From Pseudomonas graminis (GTDB lineage: Bacteria > Pseudomonadota > Gammaproteobacteria > Pseudomonadales > Pseudomonadaceae): 64,000 bases of DNA. The position numbers and the translations under genes are program-made. Position 1 is the stretch's first letter. Each line of letters starts with the position of its first letter. The notes beneath the pieces are model-generated. The model was not told the DNA's origin, ran no database searches, and saw only the letters and a program-made list of their open reading frames with translations. Location: NCBI RefSeq assembly GCF_001705435.1, contig NZ_MDEN01000069.1:744001-808000 (forward strand), written 5' to 3'. Shown here piece by piece: positions 59,010 to 64,000 of the stretch.

Positions 59010-59957
59010 TTAGAAACGTGAGCTCAGGAAAGCGAGCAGTGCCTTCACCGCTGCCGACATCGGCCGGGCTTTCGACGTCATCAGGCCAAGATTGGCCATG
59101 CTCAACGGCAACTCCACCGGCAGAATGGCGACCATGCCGTAGCGGGCGTAGTGCCGGGCGACGTCATTGGGTACCACGGCGATCATGTCCGAGGATTCCA
59201 GCATCGAGGTGGTCGCCAGAATCGAACGGGTTTCGATGATGTCCAGGGGCTCAATCAATTGCGCTGCCTGCAATGCGTTCTCAACCTGGCGCCGCATGGG
59301 GCTGCCGATGGGGTGAAGGATCCAGGTCAGCGGCGCCAGATCCGTCAGGGTCAGGTTGCTGTGGTTCACCAGAGGGTGCTGCGGCCGGGCGATGATGCGC
59401 ATGCATTCGCCTTGTTCGAACAGCTGAATATCGAGGCTCTGGCCGTCGAGCTGATCGGGCAGCCGGCCCAGCACCACATCGAAATCGCCGCGAATCAGTG
59501 CCGGTATCAATTCATCGCTGGTGCCGACTTCCAGGGCGATGCGCACTTTCGGGTGCGCGGCCTTGAACGCCAGCACGCCGCGGGTCAGCAGCGTCGGCAC
59601 CGGGCCCATCACCGTGCCGATGCGCACCATCCCCGTGGACCCGCGTGCCAGCTCGGCCAGCTGCGCTTCGGCGTATTCGAACTCATGCAGCGCGCCCTGG
59701 GCGTAGCGAATCATCACCTCGCCGGACAGCGTCGGCTGCATGCCGCGCGGCAAGCGTTCGAAGAGTTGCACGCCGAGGCGCTCTTCCAGCTGTTGCAACA
59801 AGAGGCTGGCGGCGGGCTGGGTGGTGTGAATGGCGGCGGCAGCCTTGCGCAGATTGCCCAGTTCGCCCAACGCGTTGAGCAACGCGATCTGCCGGCTGGA
59901 GATTTTCAGCGTCGGGAAATGGCCAGGCAGATCGGGGGAGGGTGGTGAATCTGACAT
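59010..59957 (-). CDS. LysR family regulator of the sugar-acid locus
   Basis: The 315-residue regulator has a helix-turn-helix (ISSRQIALLNALGELGNLRKAAAAIHTTQPAASLLLQQLEERLG, quoted as residues about 20-63) and a LysR substrate domain with TVMGPVPTLLTRGV and EVGTSDELIPALIRGDFDVVLGRLP. It belongs to the GbpR/GguR-like branch seen with sugar and sugar-acid genes. I chose ATG 59957 (MSDSPPSP). It lies between the divergent dehydratase genes and probably controls both. Confidence 0.8.
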   Translation of the reverse strand: MSDSPPSPDLPGHFPTLKISSRQIALLNALGELGNLRKAAAAIHTTQPAASLLLQQLEERLGVQLFERLPRGMQPTLSGEVMIRYAQGALHEFEYAEAQLAELARGSTGMVRIGTVMGPVPTLLTRGVLAFKAAHPKVRIALEVGTSDELIPALIRGDFDVVLGRLPDQLDGQSLDIQLFEQGECMRIIARPQHPLVNHSNLTLTDLAPLTWILHPIGSPMRRQVENALQAAQLIEPLDIIETRSILATTSMLESSDMIAVVPNDVARHYARYGMVAILPVELPLSMANLGLMTSKARPMSAAVKALLAFLSSRF

Positions 59958-59971
59958 ATCGGATTTGATAT
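59956..59971. promoter_or_regulatory. LysR-type inverted repeat over the regulator start
   Basis: ATATC-GGATTT-GATAT fits the T-N11-A form and overlaps the LysR start codon. It lies about 200 bases upstream of the fuconate dehydratase start and may serve autoregulation. Confidence 0.4.
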
Positions 59972-60031
59972 CGATGATTAGGATTTGGCGATTATGCCTG
60001 TATCGCAAACCGTCCTACAGTCGCATGTCCC

Positions 60032-60132
60032 TGTGGGAGTGACCGGGGTGGCGTTCCACCTTGCTCGTGAAGGCGTTTTACCTGCTACGAATTTGCCTGT
60101 TACGCCGCTTTCGCGAGCAAGCTCGCTCCCAC
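60032..60132. repeat. REP pair (GCAAGCTCGC family), one copy disrupted
   Basis: A normal copy lies at 60111-60132 (TCGCGAGCAAGCTCGCTCCC). Facing it, 60032-60075 has the two outer parts of a copy, GTGGGAGTGA and TTGCTCGTGAAGGCG, separated by about 18 unrelated bases. The pair lies in the leader of the fuconate dehydratase gene. Confidence 0.7.
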
Positions 60133-60168
60133 CCCCGTCCATCTTGCTACCCATAACAAGAGTCCACC

Positions 60169-61479
60169 ATGCAGATCACGTCCATTTCCGTCCGCGACAT
60201 CCGCTTTCCCACCTCCCTGTCCCTCGACGGCTCCGACGCAATGAACAGCGCGCCGGACTATTCCGCTGCCTATGTCGTGCTGCACACCGATTCACCGGAC
60301 GGGCTGGAAGGCCACGGCCTGACGTTCACCATCGGGCGGGGCAACGAGATCTGCGCGGCGGCGATTCATTCCCTGGCGCCCTGCGTGGTGGGGCTGAGCC
60401 TGGAATCGATCACTGCGGACATGGGCGCGTTCTGGCACACCATCACGGCCGGCGACAGCCAATTGCGCTGGTTGGGGCCGGAAAAAGGCGTGATCCATCT
60501 GGCCACCGCCGCGCTGGTCAATGCGGTGTGGGACCTGTGGGCCAAGGTCGAGGGCAAGCCGGTCTGGAAGTTGCTGGCCGACATGACCCCCGAGCAGTTG
60601 GTCAAGTGCCTGGACTTCAGCTACGTCACCGACGCCATCACCCCCGAAGAAGCCATCGCTCTGCTCCGTCGCCAAGTGCCGGGCAAAGCGAAGCGCGAGG
60701 CGCAGATGCGGGAGGAGGGCTATCCGGGCTACACCACCGCGCCGGGCTGGCTGGGTTATTCGGAAGAGAAGATGCGCCGGCTGGCCCGCGAAGCCGTGGC
60801 CGAGGGCTGGACCCACATCAAGCAGAAGATCGGTGCGGACATCGAAGAAGACTTGCGCCGCGCCGCGATCCTGCGGGACGAACTGGGCTGGGAACGCACC
60901 CTGATGATGGACGCCAATCAGGTCTGGAGCGTCGAGCAGTCGATCAGCAACATGCGCCGTCTGGCGGCGTTCGAGCCCTGGTGGATCGAAGAACCGACCC
61001 ACCCCGACGACATCCTCGGTCACGCGACGATCCGCCAGCGCATCGCGCCGATTGGCGTGGCCACCGGTGAGCATTGCCACAACCGGGTGATGTTTAAACA
61101 GATGTTCCAGGCCGGCGCGCTGGATTTCTGCCAGCTCGACGCGGCACGGCTGGGTGGGCTGAACGAAGTGCTGATCGTGTTGCTGATGGCGGCCAAATTC
61201 GACATCCCGGTGTGCCCCCACGGTGGCGGCGTCGGGTTGTGCGAATACGTGCAGAACATTTCGCTGTTCGATTACATCGCCGTGTCCGGCTCCCTGGACA
61301 AACGCGTGCTGGAATACGTCGATCACCTGCACGAGCATTTCCTCGATCCGGTGGTCATCCGCCGCGGCCGCTACATGCCCCCGCAACGGCCGGGGTACAG
61401 CATCGAAATGCACGCCGAGACGCTGGAGCGCTATCAGTATCCCGATGGCGCAGTGTGGGTGGACCTGGCGAACCGATAA
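60169..61479 (+). CDS. fucD: L-fuconate dehydratase type enolase-superfamily enzyme
   Basis: The 436-residue enzyme belongs to the mandelate racemase subgroup. The general-base lysine motif IKQKIGAD is near residue 216, metal ligands are in MDANQVW (near 247), EEPT (near 272) and ATGEHCHN (near 298), and the closing CPHGGGVGLCEY follows. The N-terminus ITSISVRDIRFPTS and the SAPDYSAAYVVL stretch are typical of L-fuconate dehydratases, which give 2-keto-3-deoxy-L-fuconate. It is divergent from the LysR-dehydratase-MFS genes. No further fuconate gene is present. Confidence 0.85.
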   Translation: MQITSISVRDIRFPTSLSLDGSDAMNSAPDYSAAYVVLHTDSPDGLEGHGLTFTIGRGNEICAAAIHSLAPCVVGLSLESITADMGAFWHTITAGDSQLRWLGPEKGVIHLATAALVNAVWDLWAKVEGKPVWKLLADMTPEQLVKCLDFSYVTDAITPEEAIALLRRQVPGKAKREAQMREEGYPGYTTAPGWLGYSEEKMRRLAREAVAEGWTHIKQKIGADIEEDLRRAAILRDELGWERTLMMDANQVWSVEQSISNMRRLAAFEPWWIEEPTHPDDILGHATIRQRIAPIGVATGEHCHNRVMFKQMFQAGALDFCQLDAARLGGLNEVLIVLLMAAKFDIPVCPHGGGVGLCEYVQNISLFDYIAVSGSLDKRVLEYVDHLHEHFLDPVVIRRGRYMPPQRPGYSIEMHAETLERYQYPDGAVWVDLANR

Positions 61480-61485
61480 TCCGAC

Positions 61486-61619
61486 TGTAGGAGCGTGGCT
61501 TGTCCCGCGATCGGCGGGGAACCCGTCGTGACCCGCCCAATGCGTTTTTCCAGACACAGCGCGTTGCCAGGATTTACGGGGACTGCGTCCCCGATCGCGG
61601 GGCAAGCCACGCTCCTACA
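61486..61619. repeat. Inverted REP pair, third family (GTGGCTTGTCCCGCGAT)
   Basis: GTAGGAGCGTGGCTTGTCCC at 61486-61513 and its inverse at 61592-61619 flank 78 bases, which contain a GGGGAC/GTCCCC hairpin. The pair follows the fuconate dehydratase gene and may help end its transcript. Confidence 0.8.
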
Positions 61620-61724
61620 GGTTATGCACGTTGCGGCAACAGGCAACCCCATGTCGCTGTGGACACGGGCCTTTCCCGGGCATGACCGGTATGATCCGTC
61701 GCATCTACCCGACCACGGTGCGAC

Positions 61725-62165
61725 ATGAATCCCCCCGAGCCCGGCAACGTCATTCCTCCCGGCACTCCTTCCGCAAGCGCCCCCGTCACGCCGCCGGAGC
61801 GTGATCGCCTGTCGGCTTCGCTGCTCGGCGGCGGCTGCGAGCCTGACCCGCGCTTCACCCTCGCCAATGAACGCACCTTTCTCGCCTGGATCCGCACGGC
61901 ATTGGCGTTCCTGGCGGGCGGCATCGCGGTCGAAGCCTTCACCAGCGACGTGTTCAGCCCCGGCCTGCGTCGTGCTGTGGCCCTGTCGTTGCTGGTGCTG
62001 GCCTTGCTGGTGAGCGCCAGTGCCTGTGTGCGATGGCTGAAAGTCGAACGGGCGATGCGTCAACGCAAGCCGCTGCCGTTGCCGGTGCTGGTGCCGATTC
62101 TGTCGTTGGGCGGCGCGTTGGTGGCGGCGGGGCTGATCGTCTTTCTGATTTATGGCGCGTCGTGA
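61725..62165 (+). CDS. DUF202 (YidH-type) membrane protein, first of a pair
   Basis: A 146-residue protein with a Pro-rich soluble N-terminus (about 45 residues) and three hydrophobic helices. The DUF202 signature NERTFLAWIRTALAFLAGG opens the membrane part. This family (YidH/YidG in E. coli) is of unknown function. The stop overlaps the GTG start of the next DUF202 gene (GTGA), so the pair is translated together. Confidence 0.85.
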   Translation: MNPPEPGNVIPPGTPSASAPVTPPERDRLSASLLGGGCEPDPRFTLANERTFLAWIRTALAFLAGGIAVEAFTSDVFSPGLRRAVALSLLVLALLVSASACVRWLKVERAMRQRKPLPLPVLVPILSLGGALVAAGLIVFLIYGAS

Positions 62166-62512
62166 ACCGGCGCGGTCATGCCGTGCCGTCGACGCCATTG
62201 CGCCACGACGATCCCGGTCTGCAGCCCGAACGCACACTGCTGGCCTGGCGCCGGACGCTGCTGACGTTGATCGGGGTGTGCATTCTGTTTTTGCGCTGGA
62301 TTCCGCCGTTTGGGTGGGTGGCGCTGCTGCCGGTCATTTTTTCGTTGATGGCGGGCCTCCTGATCCAGATCGGCCTCAACGCGCGCTACCGCAAAAGCGC
62401 CCGGGGCATCACCCACGAGCGCATTCCGCCGCCATTGCGTGAAGTGGCGGTGCTGGGTTGCACAGTGATGGTGCTGAGTCTGGTGGGGATTGTTGCGGTG
62501 GTGTCTGGCTGA
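62162..62512 (+). CDS. DUF202 (YidG-type) membrane protein, second of a pair
   Basis: A 116-residue protein starting at GTG inside the preceding stop. The signature is PERTLLAWRRTLLTLIGVCI near residue 22, with three predicted helices. It matches the shorter partner of YidH/YidG-type pairs. Function unknown; the two may form one small hetero-oligomeric membrane complex. Confidence 0.82.
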   Translation: MNRRGHAVPSTPLRHDDPGLQPERTLLAWRRTLLTLIGVCILFLRWIPPFGWVALLPVIFSLMAGLLIQIGLNARYRKSARGITHERIPPPLREVAVLGCTVMVLSLVGIVAVVSG

Positions 62513-62541
62513 ATCAGGGAGTGAATCGAATGAATTCGTGT

Positions 62542-62636
62542 AAACGGTAAAGGGGACTGATTTATTTACAGCGCTTCACAAACGGTAAAGGGGACTGGTT
62601 TATTTACAGCGCTTCACCGTAAATTAATCTGTCCCC
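62542..62636. repeat. 38-base tandem repeat with an inverted third arm
   Basis: Two 38-base copies, 62542-62579 and 62580-62617, differ at one base and contain GGGGACTGATTTATTTAC. An inverted arm at 62619-62636 (GTAAATTAATCTGTCCCC) pairs with the second copy's 62590-62607 at 15 of 18 positions. It resembles the scattered GGGGACAGATTTATTT motif repeats of gamma-proteobacteria. The 198-base gap has no gene. Confidence 0.8.
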
Positions 62637-62673
62637 GGTGGATCAAGACATTGTGGCTCAGCAGGACCTGTCT

Positions 62674-62697
62674 CTTCCCGGCTGAAGCCGGTCCTAC
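62674..62697. repeat. Single REP element (GGCTTCAGCC family)
   Basis: One copy, inverse orientation (CTTCCCGGCTGAAGCCGGTC), lies 13 bases beyond the stop codon of the minus-strand gamma-glutamyltransferase gene. Confidence 0.8.
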
Positions 62698-62710
62698 AAT
62701 GCCGGGTGAC

Positions 62711-64000
62711 TCAATACGCCGCCACTAACCCATCCTTCCTCGGATCGGTCCCGCCCACATACCCATGGGCCGTGCGCTGGATGATCTGCGCGCCGCCGAA
62801 GGCAAACACGCCGCTGGGGTCTTCCACTTCCACGTCGTGGCCCTTGGCGCGCAGCGCTTCGATCACCTGCGGATCAAACGAGCGCTCCACCGCAACCTTC
62901 AGCCCGGACTCAATACGCCAGCGCGGCGCGTCGGCGGCGGCCTGGGGGTTCTGCTTGTAGCGCAGGATGCGCAGCATCATCTGCAAATGCCCCTGCGCCT
63001 GCATCGGCCCGCCCATCAGGCCGAAGGACATCAGCGGCGTGCCGTCGGCGTTCATCACAAAGCCCGGAATGATGGTGTGAAACGGCCGCTTGCCCGGTGC
63101 CACGGTGTTGACGTGATCCGCGTCCAGGGTAAAACCCGCCCCACGATTCTGCAGGCTGATGCCCGTGCCCGGCACCACCACACCGGAACCAAAACCCATG
63201 TAGTTCGACTGGATGAACGAGACCATCATGCCGCTCTCGTCCGCCGCCGACAGGTAGACCGTGCCGCCGGCCTTGGGCGCACCGTGCAGCGGGTCTTGTG
63301 CCTGTTCGCCGACCAACGCCGCGCGGTCGCGCAGGTAGGCCGGGTCCAGCATGTGTTCAGCGGCGACGCGCATGTGGTCGTTGTCGGCGACGTGCTGGTT
63401 GAGATCGGCCAGCGCCAGCTTCATCGCTTCCAGCACCGGGTGCACGGTCTCGACGCTGTCCACCGGCTGCTCGCCCACCCCCAGCGCTTCGAGGATGCCC
63501 AGACCCGCCAGCGTGGCGATGCCCTGACCATTCGGCGGCAGCTCGTGGACCACGGCGCCGGCGTACAGCACCGACAAAGTATCGATCCAGTCCACCCGAT
63601 GGTTCGCCAGATCCTCAAGGCTCATGACGCTGCCATTGGCGTTGGCGTGAGTGATCATCGCTTCGGCCAGTTCGCCGCGATAGAACGCCTCGCCCTTAGT
63701 TTCGGCAATCAGCTCAAGCGTCTTAGCGTGATCCTTGAGCACGACTTTCTCCCCGGCCTTCGGCGCTTTGCCGCCTTGCAGGAAGCACTCGGCAAAGCCG
63801 GGTTGATCCTTCAACAGCCCGGCGCCACGCCGCCACAGTTCGGCAATGATCGGCGTCACCTGATAACCGTCCCGCGCATAGCCGATGGCGGCTGCGGCGA
63901 GGGTGGAGAAGGGCAGCTTGCCGTAGCGCTCGGACAACGCGACCCAGGCCGATACCGCGCCCGGCACCGTCACCGAGGCCCAGCCGCGCTGGGGCATTTC
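62711..64000 (-). CDS. Gamma-glutamyltransferase family protein (5' end missing)
   Basis: The frame is open to the window edge; about 430 C-terminal residues are seen, including the end of the large subunit and the whole small subunit. The autoprocessing site is GGTVYLSAADESGMM: the nucleophile Thr is kept, but the usual TTH reads TVY, as in the YwrD-like branch. Other motifs are FIQSNYMGFGSGVVVPGTGI, RPFHTIIPGF and MGGPMQAQGHLQ. The family hydrolyses or transfers gamma-glutamyl groups (glutathione, glutamine) and can act as acylase. The signal peptide, if any, lies outside the window. Confidence 0.88.
   Translation of the reverse strand, partial: EMPQRGWASVTVPGAVSAWVALSERYGKLPFSTLAAAAIGYARDGYQVTPIIAELWRRGAGLLKDQPGFAECFLQGGKAPKAGEKVVLKDHAKTLELIAETKGEAFYRGELAEAMITHANANGSVMSLEDLANHRVDWIDTLSVLYAGAVVHELPPNGQGIATLAGLGILEALGVGEQPVDSVETVHPVLEAMKLALADLNQHVADNDHMRVAAEHMLDPAYLRDRAALVGEQAQDPLHGAPKAGGTVYLSAADESGMMVSFIQSNYMGFGSGVVVPGTGISLQNRGAGFTLDADHVNTVAPGKRPFHTIIPGFVMNADGTPLMSFGLMGGPMQAQGHLQMMLRILRYKQNPQAAADAPRWRIESGLKVAVERSFDPQVIEALRAKGHDVEVEDPSGVFAFGGAQIIQRTAHGYVGGTDPRKDGLVAAY

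Overview
The window is one continuous piece of chromosome from a Pseudomonas of the fluorescent lineage. This rests on the gyrA-serC-pheA-hisC-tyrA/aroA-cmk-rpsA-ihfB supraoperon with a fused tyrA-aroA gene, a guanidinobutyrase/GbuR pair, an RbdA-like GGDEF-EAL protein, a wbpV-wbpL-wbpM-comEA string, and three families of Pseudomonas-type REP palindromes. Base composition looks even and coding density is high. I see no prophage, insertion sequence, CRISPR array, rRNA or tRNA. Species cannot be settled from what I can see. Gene-order comparisons with P. aeruginosa PAO1 are from memory.

Layout. 1-5850: the 3' end of rmuC, an NCS1 nucleobase permease behind a probable sigma-54/NtrC promoter, a 41-codon PA1414-type micro-gene, an acyl-carrier-like protein lacking the carrier serine, gbuA/gbuR, and tapT. 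5855-11050: a DUF6316 gene, a quinone reductase overlapping fumC, a DUF2059-bolA pair, and a GST-TetR operon behind two perfect 18-bp operators. 11224-18240: trhO-DsbA-like-ABC exporter, then an RbdA-like c-di-GMP enzyme with a TenA-fold gene. 18244-23290: a remnant of a GGDEF gene, yciK, mupP, ubiG and mtaD, with mtnA divergent. 23592-35390: gyrA and the aromatic/serine/histidine/ribosomal supraoperon, ending with ihfB and lapA.

35584-41700 is the usual O-antigen locus, here nearly empty: one phosphomannomutase, wbpV, wbpL, wbpM, then comEA. 41864-44605 is a compact SDR + KAS II + TetR cassette with a matching putative operator in front of both arms. 44755-50350 is a dsbD/TlpA-like/dsbG operon divergent from a two-component system, with direct repeats between them. 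50420-55262 holds a SnoaL-like secreted protein, a serine-type transporter, a DeoR regulator, and a Cache-GGDEF cyclase whose 3' end overlaps the regulator gene. 55568-61479 is a sugar-acid catabolic locus: an MFS transporter, a UxaA/GarD dehydratase, a LysR regulator, and a divergent L-fuconate dehydratase-type enolase. Two coupled DUF202 membrane proteins and a gamma-glutamyltransferase that runs off the end close the window.

Most genes are ordinary Pseudomonas core genes. The better leads are small or regulatory: the PA1414-type leader, the serine-less carrier protein, the operator-sharing SDR/KAS/TetR cassette, the depleted O-antigen locus, the GGDEF remnant at what looks like a synteny junction, and the repeat structures at 56.9 kb and 62.5 kb. 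No clearly new multi-gene system stood out.
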